DNA of 11,310 nucleotides from an uncultured Lachnospiraceae bacterium (GTDB lineage: Bacteria > Bacillota > Clostridia > Lachnospirales > Lachnospiraceae). Under the pieces are notes generated by a model. It made no database searches and was not told the origin of the DNA. It was given only the letters and a program-made list of their open reading frames with translations. Below are positions 1-6,635 of the stretch, piece by piece. Made by a program: the position numbers and the translations under genes. Each line of letters opens with the position of its first letter. Within the stretch, counting starts at the first letter, position 1. The stretch is taken from the NCBI GenBank assembly GCA_910587305.1, contig CAJUKV010000075.1, forward strand, positions 1 through 11,310. Reading direction: 5' to 3'.

Positions 1-538
1 CCACCAGCGTCCTTTTAGCGTCCAGAACATAACAGATATTGATGGTCTCGCTGTCCATTCCCACCTTCCTGATGCGGGCAATGGCGTCCTCCACCGTCAT
101 ATTCTCTTTTAAATCCACGTACTCCACCGTCATAATGCTCCCGGCGGAATCCTCCGGATACCGAAGCAGGTGGTTAATATCCCTTCTTGTGTCCGGTTTC
201 GCATTTGCAAGCAATTTTTTTACCACATTGGCAGGCATTTCTTCCAGCAAATCCGTGGCGTCGTCGGCCATCAGGTTGTCGATAATGCCAGCCGCGTCCT
301 TCTCGGAAAGGCTGGTGATGATAAACTGCTGACTGTCCACCTCCAGATAAGAGAACACATCCGCCGCCATATTTTTCGGCAATATGCGGAAAACCTTCAG
401 CATGTCCTCATCGTCCATCTCCTCCAGAATTACCGCAATATCAGCGGCATTTATTTCTGCCATCTTCTGGCGGAGATTGGTATACTGCTTTGTCTTAAGC
501 AGCTCCTTCACTTCGTCAAAGTCTCTGATTCCTTCCAT
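1..538 (-). CDS. mgtE: Magnesium transporter MgtE, N-terminal part (cut by window edge)
   Basis: The minus-strand frame is open from ATG at 538 to the window edge and gives 179 residues of a protein normally about 450 long. MgtE is a homodimeric Mg2+-selective channel in the cytoplasmic membrane; its cytosolic N and CBS domains sense Mg2+ and close the pore. Residues ~20-125 match the N domain of stacked helices, including ADDATDLLEEMP at 91-102. The hallmark YPEDSAGSIMT at 127-137 marks entry into the first CBS domain. The membrane domain lies outside the window. An AGGAG at 546-550 sits 7 nt before the ATG, supporting this start. The start overlaps a possible upstream ORF by 23 nt. The family call rests on motif recognition and is very secure. 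Confidence 0.95.
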   Translation of the reverse strand, partial: MEGIRDFDEVKELLKTKQYTNLRQKMAEINAADIAVILEEMDDEDMLKVFRILPKNMAADVFSYLEVDSQQFIITSLSEKDAAGIIDNLMADDATDLLEEMPANVVKKLLANAKPDTRRDINHLLRYPEDSAGSIMTVEYVDLKENMTVEDAIARIRKVGMDSETINICYVLDAKRTLV

Positions 539-620
539 AGCAATTCTCCTTATATGTGATTTTTATGTTCCGCTCATGAGGAGGCAGATCGCTGCTACTG
601 CCAGATATACTCTTCTTCAT
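516..620 (-). CDS. Possible 34-codon leader ORF overlapping the mgtE start
   Basis: A small frame starts at ATG 620 and stops at 516, 23 nt inside mgtE. It is preceded at 5 nt by AAAGGTGGTGG (626-636), which resembles a Shine-Dalgarno sequence with one mismatch. It lies downstream of the mgtE promoter, so it would be in the mgtE mRNA. The peptide holds the string GSSSDLPPHER, with an Asp and a Pro-Pro pair. In enterobacteria, leader peptides rich in Asp/Pro (MgtL) couple Mg2+ level to transporter expression; a similar role here is only analogy. Translation would run through the mgtE ribosome binding site and could couple to or interfere with mgtE initiation. It may equally be chance. The same frame extends up to 749, but that start lies upstream of the promoter and is not credible. 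Confidence 0.35.
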   Translation of the reverse strand: MKKSISGSSSDLPPHERNIKITYKENCYGRNQRL

Positions 621-665
621 AAAAACCACCACCTTTCGGAAAATTGCTTTCGCAACCTTATTTTT

Positions 666-699
666 AACAGCCGGTTCGCGAAACGCGCCGGCCACTGTT
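666..699 (-). promoter_or_regulatory. Hairpin at the 5' end of the mgtE leader
   Basis: On the minus strand AACAG pairs with CTGTT, and inside it CCGG with CCGG and CGCG with CGCG around a TTT loop. There is a TGG bulge on the 5' side and AA on the 3' side. It begins almost exactly at the predicted transcription start (~696), so it would cap the mgtE mRNA. A small TTGC-GAAA-GCAA hairpin with a GNRA loop follows at about 645-656. No T-tract follows, so it is not a terminator. I could not match it to the M-box (ykoK) consensus. It may be a regulatory or stabilising 5' structure. Confidence 0.5.
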
Positions 700-702
700 T
701 TA

Positions 703-731
703 ACTTTAGACCAAACCAACTTTTTTGTCAA
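703..731 (-). promoter_or_regulatory. Sigma-A promoter of mgtE
   Basis: On the minus strand TTGACA (726-731) is a perfect -35. It is separated by 17 nt from TAAAGT (703-708), a -10 matching TATAAT at four of six positions. The predicted start is near 696, giving a ~158-nt leader before the mgtE ATG. Confidence 0.75.
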
Positions 732-823
732 CGAGTTTCCTTTTTTCAAAACCTGCTGAAAACCTGCATTTAAGGAAATCCGCTTTTGGGAAAAACCGCT
801 TAAAATATATGCGAAGAAGTATT

Positions 824-1474
824 CTACTCCGCATCCATATAATATCCCTCTCCCGTTACGCTTATTCCTGCACGGGCCGAGGTGGCTTCCGTCAATGCCT
901 TTCTGAGGGACTGCTCCTCACAGGCCGGAATGCGGATATCAAATGCAACCTTATCCGTATATCTCGAATCGACAATTGTTACCTGCCTGCTTCCGAGCAG
1001 ATACTGCACCCGCCCTACATCGGTATAATCAATGGAAATCGTGATTTCCACGCCATAGCGCATCGTCCCTGTTCCCGCATTCTCAAGTCCCCTCTTTATG
1101 GCGTTCGTATAAGATCTTACCAGCCCTCCGGTTCCAAGCAAGGTACCTCCAAAATATCTGGTTACCACCGCCGCCACATTGGTAACGTCCGCTCCAAGAA
1201 GCACTTCGAGCATTGGCTTGCCTGCCGTCCCGCTCGGCTCGCCGTCGTCGCTGCACCTTGTAAGTTCCTTATTTCTTCCTATTATAAAGGCAGTGCAGTT
1301 GTGTCTGGCGTCATAATATTTTTTTCTAACGCTGTCAATGAAATCCAGGGCTTCCTGCTCGGTAGATACGGGGGCAATATTGGCGATAAAGCGCGATTTC
1401 TTTTCCTCATATTCTCCGGTTCCCCGGCTGTATACCACTTTGTATGGAGAAAATTCCTTTTTATCCTCTGCCAT
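824..1474 (-). CDS. yigZ: YigZ/IMPACT family protein (UPF0029)
   Basis: This 216-residue cytosolic protein has the family's usual length (about 205-220). Residues ~15-125 form the UPF0029 (IMPACT) domain, with DDGEPSGTAGKPML at 76-89 and RYFGGTLLGTGGLVRSY at 106-122, both hallmark motifs. Residues ~140-207 fit the small C-terminal DUF1949 domain. The molecular role of bacterial YigZ is not settled; eukaryotic IMPACT proteins act in translation control through GCN1/GCN2, so a nucleic-acid or ribosome-related role is often assumed. GGGAGG lies just upstream of ATG 1474, supporting this start. It has its own promoter at 1587-1615 and is separated from mgtE by the mgtE promoter region, so it is probably a single-gene unit. 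Confidence 0.95.
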   Translation of the reverse strand: MAEDKKEFSPYKVVYSRGTGEYEEKKSRFIANIAPVSTEQEALDFIDSVRKKYYDARHNCTAFIIGRNKELTRCSDDGEPSGTAGKPMLEVLLGADVTNVAAVVTRYFGGTLLGTGGLVRSYTNAIKRGLENAGTGTMRYGVEITISIDYTDVGRVQYLLGSRQVTIVDSRYTDKVAFDIRIPACEEQSLRKALTEATSARAGISVTGEGYYMDAE

Positions 1475-1517
1475 GGCGCTAACCTCCCCTGCCCTGTGTT
1501 TCTTTGAAACAAACCTT

Positions 1518-1558
1518 AGATTTTCTCAGGCGGCGTCCTTTGGCGTCTTAGAAAATCT
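1518..1558 (-). promoter_or_regulatory. Hairpin in the yigZ 5' leader
   Basis: AGATTTTCT (1518-1526) and AGAAAATCT (1550-1558) are perfect 9-bp inverted repeats around a 23-nt loop. The loop contains the direct repeat GGCGTC twice, at 1532-1537 and 1542-1547. The hairpin lies between the yigZ promoter and its start codon. On the plus strand it is followed by a T-rich tail (TTTCGTCTTTTT), so it could also stop stray transcription towards the PBP gene. Its function is unknown. Confidence 0.4.
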
Positions 1559-1586
1559 TTTCGTCTTTTTAAACCTTATAACCTTT

Positions 1587-1615
1587 ATTATATACAAGAA
1601 ATACATCCTTCACAA
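1587..1615 (-). promoter_or_regulatory. Sigma-A promoter of yigZ
   Basis: On the minus strand TTGTGA (1610-1615) is followed after 17 nt by a perfect TATAAT (1587-1592). The predicted start is near 1580, about 105 nt before the yigZ ATG. Confidence 0.7.
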
Positions 1616-1732
1616 GAAAAATTATAGTCCGGCTCCCAATATGCAGTCATGCGGTGAAAAACGGCATCATGCATAAAATCTGCTAAAAATGTAAATAATT
1701 GTATCAGTTTCGGCAAAACTGTTATCCGTATT

Positions 1733-1814
1733 GTAACTATTCGGCCTTCAATGAAATTAAGTCAATGGCTGGTTTTGGCGCTAAACTTAATGACATTGCC
1801 GGCCGAATAGTTAC
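1733..1814. repeat. 82-nt imperfect palindrome in the yigZ/PBP intergenic region
   Basis: The 30-nt arms match at 26 of 30 positions. GTAACTATTCGGCC (1733-1746) pairs perfectly with GGCCGAATAGTTAC (1801-1814). Further in, CAATG pairs with CATTG and ATTAAGT with ACTTAAT. The two small symmetric internal mismatches are TT/CC and AA/GA, and the loop is 22 nt. A smaller hairpin, CAGTTT-CGGCA-AAACTG, lies just upstream at 1705-1721. No T-tract follows, so it is not an ordinary terminator, and no coding frame explains it. Candidates are a miniature transposable element, a structured RNA, or a protein-binding cruciform. Confidence 0.7.
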
Positions 1815-1864
1815 CCCATATTTCTTAATAAACTATAAAAAAACTTTATTTCAGTCCCACATTT

Positions 1865-1873
1865 TGGTATACT
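1865..1873 (+). promoter_or_regulatory. Extended -10 promoter for the PBP gene
   Basis: TGGTATACT gives TATACT (1868-1873) with the extended -10 TG one base upstream. The -35 at 17 nt spacing (TTTATT) is poor, as is usual for extended -10 promoters. A start near 1880 gives a ~138-nt leader that contains the two-hairpin repeat. Confidence 0.55.
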
Positions 1874-1935
1874 CTATGTATTGCAAATTTTTGAACCGAA
1901 TTTATGTATTGTTTGTGCCGCAAAGCGACATGTCG

Positions 1936-2003
1936 GGAAGTTTGGAAGTAAATTTCCAAACTCCTTATCGGTGGCAGTACCGCAAGCGCAGTTTGTGGTA
2001 TAC
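1936..2003 (+). repeat. Two-hairpin dispersed repeat, copy A, in the PBP leader
   Basis: This is a 68-nt unit with 62 identities to a second copy at 5041-5108 on the minus strand. Hairpin 1 pairs AGTTTGGAA with TTCCAAACT. A linker TCCTTATCGGTGGCAG follows. Hairpin 2 pairs TACCGCAAGC with GTTTGTGGTA around a GCA loop. It ends one base before the AAGGAGG ribosome binding site of the PBP gene (2004-2010), so the folded RNA could affect ribosome access. All three stem differences from copy B change a G-C pair to G-U on this strand. Confidence 0.8.
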
Positions 2004-2017
2004 AAGGAGGTATATAA

Positions 2018-4744
2018 ATGAATTACAGTAAGAAAGGGATTCATAATAAGCAAAAATCCCTGCATGCAACATCCACTAAGCTGGGAAAGAAATTACTTTT
2101 ATCCATCATGAACCTTTCCCTGCTCTTTATTTTAGCCGTAGGTATTATCGGCATTTGTATGGGCCTTGGTATTTTCAAAGGAGTGATTGATTCCGCGCCC
2201 AGCATTGAGAATGTGCAGGTTACTCCTACCGGTTTTTCCACCTTTGTTTATGATTTGGAAGGCAATCAAATCGCCAAGCTCATTTCCCAGAACTCCAACC
2301 GTATTCCTGTTACCCAGGATATGATTCCGGAGGATCTGGCGCATGCCTTTGTGGCAATAGAAGACGAACGCTTCTATGAACACAATGGCATCGACATCAA
2401 AGGTATTTTCAGAGCTGCCTACATTGGCATCACAAATGGCTTTCACTTCACGGAAGGAGCCAGCACCATCACCCAGCAGCTTTTAAAAAACAACGTCTTT
2501 ACCGATTGGACAAGCGAACAGGGCTTCGCCGACAGTATGAAGCGAAAGATCCAGGAGCAATACCTGGCCATAGAGCTGACCAAAACCATGTCCAAGGACG
2601 ACGTTCTGCTCAATTACATGAACACCATCAACTTAGGGCAAAATACCTTAGGCGTTCAGGCCGCCTCCTTGCGGTATTTTAACAAATCGGTCAACAGCCT
2701 TACCCTCTCCGAATGTGCGGTTATCGCCGGGATCACGCAAAATCCGTCCAGATTTAATCCCATTTCTCATCCGGACGACAATGCGAACAGGCGGAAAAAG
2801 GTTTTGGGAAATATGTTGGATCAGGGGTATATCACCCAGGCCGAATATGACGAGGCAATGGCGGATGATGTTTACTCCCGCATACAGGTGGTCAATGAGG
2901 ACTCTGAGGAATCCATGGTTAATACATACTTTGTGGACGCATTAACCGACGACGTGATGAACGATCTTCTGGCCGCAGGCTACAACGAAACTCAGGCATT
3001 TACCCTGCTTTACAGCGGCGGCCTTAAGATTTACTCCACCCAGGATCCGCACATTCAGGGAATTTGTGACGAAGTATTTTCCAATGAAGAAAATTATCCC
3101 TCTAACACGCGCTGGTATCTTAATTACGCCCTGACCATAAAAAAAGCAAACGGCGATTTTGAGAACCACAGTACGGAAATGTTCCGTGCACATTACAGGG
3201 AACAGGATCCGTCTTTTAACCTGATTTATGATTCTCAGGAAGATGCTTATGCCCAGATTGAGGATTATAAAAATGCTTTTGTGGGGGACGGGGACGAGGT
3301 ATTTGACGAAAGCGTTAACTTAACTCCCCAGCCTCAGGTCTCCATCACGGTGGAGGATCAGCATACGGGGTATGTGGTTGCCATGGTAGGAGGCCGGGGT
3401 ACGAAAGAAGGAAGCAAAACCCTAAACCGTGCTACCGACACCACCCGTCAGCCAGGATCCACTTTTAAAATTGTTGCCGCCTACGCCCCGGCCCTTGACA
3501 GCGCCGGCCTTACCCTTGCTACCGTAGTAAATGACGCGCCTTTTAATTACGCCAACGGCAGGCCCGTAAGAAACTGGTGGGGGGACAGTTACAGAGGCCT
3601 CAACTCCCTGCGCAAAGGTATCATAGATTCCATGAACATTATTGCGGTAAAAACCCTTACCATGATTACCCCTCAGCTTGGGTTTGATTATGTAAAAAAC
3701 TTTGGCTTTTCCACTGTTGTCGACCGAAAAGAAATCACTGTAAACGGCGAGACCCAGATTTTTTCCGATATCCAGCAGTCTCTTGCCCTTGGAGGCATAA
3801 CGGAGGGCGTTACCAATGAAGAGCTCAACGCCGCCTATGCTGCCATCGCTAACGGCGGTACTTACATTAAGCCTAAGCTTTATACCAGAGTGATAGACCA
3901 TGACGGCAACGTCATATTAGACAATACACAGCCTGATTCCAGACAGGTAATCAAGGAAACCACCGCCTGGCTACTAACCAGCGCTATGATGGATGTGGTG
4001 ACCCAGGGTACCGGCAGCAGCGTCAACTTTGGGAACATGGCAATTGCCGGCAAAACCGGTACCACCTCAGATTATAATGATATCTGGTTTTCCGGTTACA
4101 CCCCGTACTACACGGCAACTACCTGGGCCGGCTATGACAACAACACCAAGCTGCGCAAAGGGGATGAGCGAAATGTTGCGAAAAAGCTCTGGCGGGCGGT
4201 CATGGCGAAAATACACGAAGATTTACCAAGCGAGGCTTTTCAGATGCCTGCCAGCGGCCTTGTCCAGGCCACCGTGTGCGCCCGCTCCGGCAAGCTTCCT
4301 ATCGCAGGGCTGTGTGACGGAACCTTAAGGACCGAATATTTTGCGGAAGGAACAGTGCCCACGGAAAGCTGCGATGTGCACTATCAGGGTATGATCTGTC
4401 AGTACTGTAACTTGCCCGCAAGCGAGCAATGTCCATTTAAAGTAGGCGGGGTATTAGAGCTTACCCCTGTGGAACACCCTAATCTTCAGCAGGGAGCCAC
4501 TACCCTGCAGCAGATTACAAATGCGGACGGCACCGTTTCCACCGTAGCTGTTCCACAAAATCAGGCGGGCACCTGCCCCCACAATGCGGAATTTTACGCA
4601 CAGCCTGACGCCCTTGCCATTGAGGAACAGCAGCGGGCCGAAATAGCGGCGGCCCAGGCCGCGCTCCAGGCTCCGCCCCCGGAGGCCCCGCCGGCGGAAG
4701 GCGCAGCGCCTCCGGATGACAGTAACGGGGTGCCTACGGAATAA
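2018..4744 (+). CDS. Class A penicillin-binding protein (PBP1A-type), transglycosylase/transpeptidase
   Basis: This 908-residue bifunctional peptidoglycan synthase acts at the outer face of the cytoplasmic membrane. It polymerises lipid II into glycan strands and cross-links stem peptides. Residues ~28-52 form a signal-anchor membrane helix after a basic cytosolic tail. The GT51 domain (~75-270) shows the catalytic Glu in EDERFYEH (E115) and the GASTITQQ motif at 147-154. The transpeptidase domain (~440-735) shows STFK at 481-484 (Ser481 nucleophile), SMN at 538-540 and KTG at 679-681. After it comes a Cys-rich extracytoplasmic region with seven Cys (C754, C766, C785, C794, C797, C805, C853), then a Gln/Ala/Pro-rich low-complexity tail from ~865. 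AAGGAGG at 2004-2010, 7 nt before ATG 2018, fixes the start. It is transcribed alone, divergent from yigZ and convergent with the MATE gene. Which numbered PBP it is cannot be told. Confidence 0.96.
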   Translation: MNYSKKGIHNKQKSLHATSTKLGKKLLLSIMNLSLLFILAVGIIGICMGLGIFKGVIDSAPSIENVQVTPTGFSTFVYDLEGNQIAKLISQNSNRIPVTQDMIPEDLAHAFVAIEDERFYEHNGIDIKGIFRAAYIGITNGFHFTEGASTITQQLLKNNVFTDWTSEQGFADSMKRKIQEQYLAIELTKTMSKDDVLLNYMNTINLGQNTLGVQAASLRYFNKSVNSLTLSECAVIAGITQNPSRFNPISHPDDNANRRKKVLGNMLDQGYITQAEYDEAMADDVYSRIQVVNEDSEESMVNTYFVDALTDDVMNDLLAAGYNETQAFTLLYSGGLKIYSTQDPHIQGICDEVFSNEENYPSNTRWYLNYALTIKKANGDFENHSTEMFRAHYREQDPSFNLIYDSQEDAYAQIEDYKNAFVGDGDEVFDESVNLTPQPQVSITVEDQHTGYVVAMVGGRGTKEGSKTLNRATDTTRQPGSTFKIVAAYAPALDSAGLTLATVVNDAPFNYANGRPVRNWWGDSYRGLNSLRKGIIDSMNIIAVKTLTMITPQLGFDYVKNFGFSTVVDRKEITVNGETQIFSDIQQSLALGGITEGVTNEELNAAYAAIANGGTYIKPKLYTRVIDHDGNVILDNTQPDSRQVIKETTAWLLTSAMMDVVTQGTGSSVNFGNMAIAGKTGTTSDYNDIWFSGYTPYYTATTWAGYDNNTKLRKGDERNVAKKLWRAVMAKIHEDLPSEAFQMPASGLVQATVCARSGKLPIAGLCDGTLRTEYFAEGTVPTESCDVHYQGMICQYCNLPASEQCPFKVGGVLELTPVEHPNLQQGATTLQQITNADGTVSTVAVPQNQAGTCPHNAEFYAQPDALAIEEQQRAEIAAAQAALQAPPPEAPPAEGAAPPDDSNGVPTE

Positions 4745-4756
4745 AAATGCTTTCAT

Positions 4757-4785
4757 CGAGTAGGGAAGATTTTTCTCCCTACTCG
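4757..4785 (+). terminator. Strong hairpin just after the PBP stop codon
   Basis: CGAGTAGGGA (4757-4766) pairs perfectly with TCCCTACTCG (4776-4785) over a 9-nt loop, 12 nt after the stop. No T-tract follows (CCGCGCGG instead). It is therefore either a poor terminator or an mRNA 3'-end stabiliser. A further small hairpin, GCCAC-ATTA-GTGGC, is at 4801-4814. Confidence 0.45.
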
Positions 4786-4838
4786 CCGCGCGGCCCGGAC
4801 GCCACATTAGTGGCATATTTCCTCTGCACGGACCTGCA

Positions 4839-4951
4839 CATAAAAAGTGGATGTCGCAAAACTTGGCTGTTGTACAATATATGCCACACTTCTAGCGTAT
4901 GGCTGCTATATATTGTATGAATCTGCCGTTTTGCGACATCCCCTTTTTATG
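4839..4951. repeat. 113-bp snap-back element / likely bidirectional terminator
   Basis: Terminal inverted repeats match at 23 of 24 positions: CATAAAAAG, a mismatch, then GGATGTCGCAAAAC (4849-4862) against GTTTTGCGACATCC (4928-4941), a mismatch, and CTTTTTATG. Inside, TACAATATAT (4873-4882) pairs with ATATATTGTA (4908-4917), and GCCA with TGGC. The A5 and T5 runs at the ends, between two convergent genes, fit a bidirectional intrinsic terminator. The length and internal structure resemble a miniature inverted-repeat element. The two readings are compatible. No reading frame is visible in it. Confidence 0.7.
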
Positions 4952-5040
4952 CTATAAGCCGATTCGTGAAAGGGTCGGCGTTTGATGCGTACGGTCGTCC
5001 AAAAGAAATTCTTCCATTATTTTATCATTCTTATACCCCC

Positions 5041-5108
5041 GCATACCGCAAGCTGTGCTTGCGGTACTGCCACCGATAAAGAGTTTGGAAGTTTACTTCC
5101 AAACTTCC
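5041..5108 (-). repeat. Two-hairpin dispersed repeat, copy B, at the 3' end of the MATE gene
   Basis: This is the second copy of the 68-nt unit at 1936-2003, in inverted orientation. Here both hairpins are perfectly paired: AGTTTGGAAGT with ACTTCCAAACT, and TACCGCAAGC with GCTTGCGGTA around ACA. The MATE stop codon (5093-5095) falls in the loop of hairpin 1, so the last residues of the transporter are encoded by the repeat. No T-tract follows hairpin 2, so it is not a classical terminator. Confidence 0.8.
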
Positions 5109-6526
5109 ACCTTAATCAATTTCTTTTTACTCCACTTTCCCGTCAAATACCGTCCAAAGGAAATCAGATAGTTAGCTGCCCATCCCATAGGCACCGCAAT
5201 CCATACTGCCCGCACACCCCAATAGGGCGCCATCGTAAAGGCAACGGTCACCCGGATTCCCAGATTAATCAGGTTTGCCAGCGTAAAGACAACCACGTCC
5301 CCCGAACCTCTGAGCACTCCGTCCGTAATGGCTTTAAGGCCGATAAATACAAAGAAAAATGCAATAAACGACAAATATGCATTTCCTGTCTCAAAAGCCG
5401 CCGGTTCGCTGCCGCTCTCCAAAAAAGAGCGGATAATCGCCTCATGAAACAGGGAAAGGGACAGGCAAATTATTACCGCAAAGCCCGCTACCATTTTCAC
5501 CGCCGCCAGATAACCTTTTTTCACCCTCTCCGGATCTCCGGCACCCAAATTCTGGGCCGTGAAGGTGGAAACAGCATTTCCCGAAGCAATCATGGGAACA
5601 ATGCAGATAGATTCAATTCTCATCCCCGCCGTGTAACCTGCCAAAACAGACGAGCCAAAACCATTTACCACGGACTGCACCAGCAGCATACCGATAGAAA
5701 CGATGGATTGCTGGAGCATGGACGGAATGGCCACCTTTATCATATTTCCAAGCATTCCGGCGTCGAATAAAATTTTTTCCTTTTTTTCGCTATGCTCCGT
5801 GGCCCTTAGCGTCATCGCTTCTTTTAGACGCACTGCTTCCTGCTCTTTGGCTTCTTTGTCTTCCTCATAGCCTTTTAAGGTACCCATCAAAATACAAAAG
5901 GAAATGACCGCCGAAAGCCCCTGGGCAAAGACCGTAGCCACTGCCGCGCCTGCAATGCCAAACCCAAATACCCCCACCAGAAGCAAATCCATCACGATAT
6001 TGAGCAGCGAAGAAAAAATCAGCAAATACAAAGGCGTCTTCGAATTTCCAAGGGCATTAAAAATGGACGACAATATATTATACATAAAAAGAAACGGAAG
6101 CCCCACGAAATAAATATCCAGATACAGCATGGCGTCCGCCAAAATGTTCTCCGGCGTATTTAGGCCAATCAATATTTTTGAACTGAAAACAAGTCCAAAA
6201 ACGCCCAATATAACGCTCACCGTCACAAAGCTTATCAGCGCCGTATAAACGGAGGTTTTCATCCTTTTATAAAGCCCTGCCCCCAGATACTGGGAAGTGA
6301 TCACGGACGCCCCGATTCCTCCCCCGATTGCAATCATAATGAAAACCGTGGTCAGCGAATAAGAAGCGCCCACCGCCGCAAGCGCATCCTCCCCCACAAA
6401 CTGTCCCACAATAATCGAATCAACGGTAGAGTAAAACTGCTGAAAAAGATTTCCCAAAATCATGGGAAGGGCAAAAAAGAATAAGGACCTTCCCGGACTG
6501 TCCGTAAGCATATTATATTTTTTCAT
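5093..6526 (-). CDS. MATE family efflux transporter
   Basis: This 477-residue polytopic membrane protein belongs to the MatE/NorM-like group, which exports cationic drugs or metabolites by Na+ or H+ antiport. Family features include PMILGNLFQQFYSTVDSIIVG (21-41) and the two pseudo-symmetric halves, each with an N-terminal PxxL/M...Q segment (second half PSMLQQ, 268-273). The halves are joined by an unusually long, highly charged cytosolic loop at ~218-262. Twelve hydrophobic helices are plausible. The AAAGGAG upstream of ATG 6526 is 13 nt away, longer than usual; an internal ATG (Met6) is the alternative start. The final residues EVWK come from repeat copy B. A candidate operator (TTTTGT-T-ACAAAA at 6584-6596) lies upstream. 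The substrate cannot be inferred. Confidence 0.96.
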   Translation of the reverse strand: MKKYNMLTDSPGRSLFFFALPMILGNLFQQFYSTVDSIIVGQFVGEDALAAVGASYSLTTVFIMIAIGGGIGASVITSQYLGAGLYKRMKTSVYTALISFVTVSVILGVFGLVFSSKILIGLNTPENILADAMLYLDIYFVGLPFLFMYNILSSIFNALGNSKTPLYLLIFSSLLNIVMDLLLVGVFGFGIAGAAVATVFAQGLSAVISFCILMGTLKGYEEDKEAKEQEAVRLKEAMTLRATEHSEKKEKILFDAGMLGNMIKVAIPSMLQQSIVSIGMLLVQSVVNGFGSSVLAGYTAGMRIESICIVPMIASGNAVSTFTAQNLGAGDPERVKKGYLAAVKMVAGFAVIICLSLSLFHEAIIRSFLESGSEPAAFETGNAYLSFIAFFFVFIGLKAITDGVLRGSGDVVVFTLANLINLGIRVTVAFTMAPYWGVRAVWIAVPMGWAANYLISFGRYLTGKWSKKKLIKVEVWK

Positions 6527-6555
6527 GATAAACTCTATGCTCCTTTCGCGGCCTT

Positions 6556-6575
6556 AAAAATCCCTACGGTGGGAT
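6556..6575 (-). terminator. Weak intrinsic terminator between the C39-like gene and the MATE gene
   Basis: On the minus strand ATCCC-ACCGTA-GGGAT is followed by TTTT. The stem is only 5 bp, so termination would be partial. It lies 60 nt after the upstream stop and 30 nt before the MATE start. Confidence 0.35.
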
Positions 6576-6583
6576 ACATTACC

Positions 6584-6596
6584 TTTTGTTACAAAA
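6584..6596. promoter_or_regulatory. Candidate operator upstream of the MATE gene
   Basis: TTTTGT-T-ACAAAA is a perfect 6-bp inverted repeat with one central base, 58 nt upstream of the MATE start. Efflux genes are often controlled by MarR or TetR repressors at such palindromes. No regulator gene is nearby, and short AT-rich palindromes arise by chance. Confidence 0.2.
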
Positions 6597-6635
6597 ATTC
6601 AAAGTCCCTGATTTGCTTTCTTTCTATTTTGCTTT

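Noticed and set aside
540..700. M-box (ykoK) Mg2+ riboswitch upstream of mgtE
   Set aside because: I could not find the conserved M-box core or its usual length in the ~158-nt leader. Only unrelated small hairpins are visible. An Infernal scan would settle it.
516..749. 77-codon minus-strand ORF starting at 749
   Set aside because: Its start lies upstream of the mgtE -35 box, so the transcript cannot include it. Only the internal start at 620 is possible.
1339..1676. Plus-strand 112-codon ORF antisense to yigZ and extending into the gap
   Set aside because: It overlaps conserved yigZ codons and the yigZ promoter, and has no ribosome binding site or recognisable family.
4982..5770. Long plus-strand ORF opposite the MATE gene
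   Set aside because: It runs antisense to a clear membrane transporter, its translation is basic and low in hydrophobic segments, and it has no ribosome binding site. It is a shadow frame.
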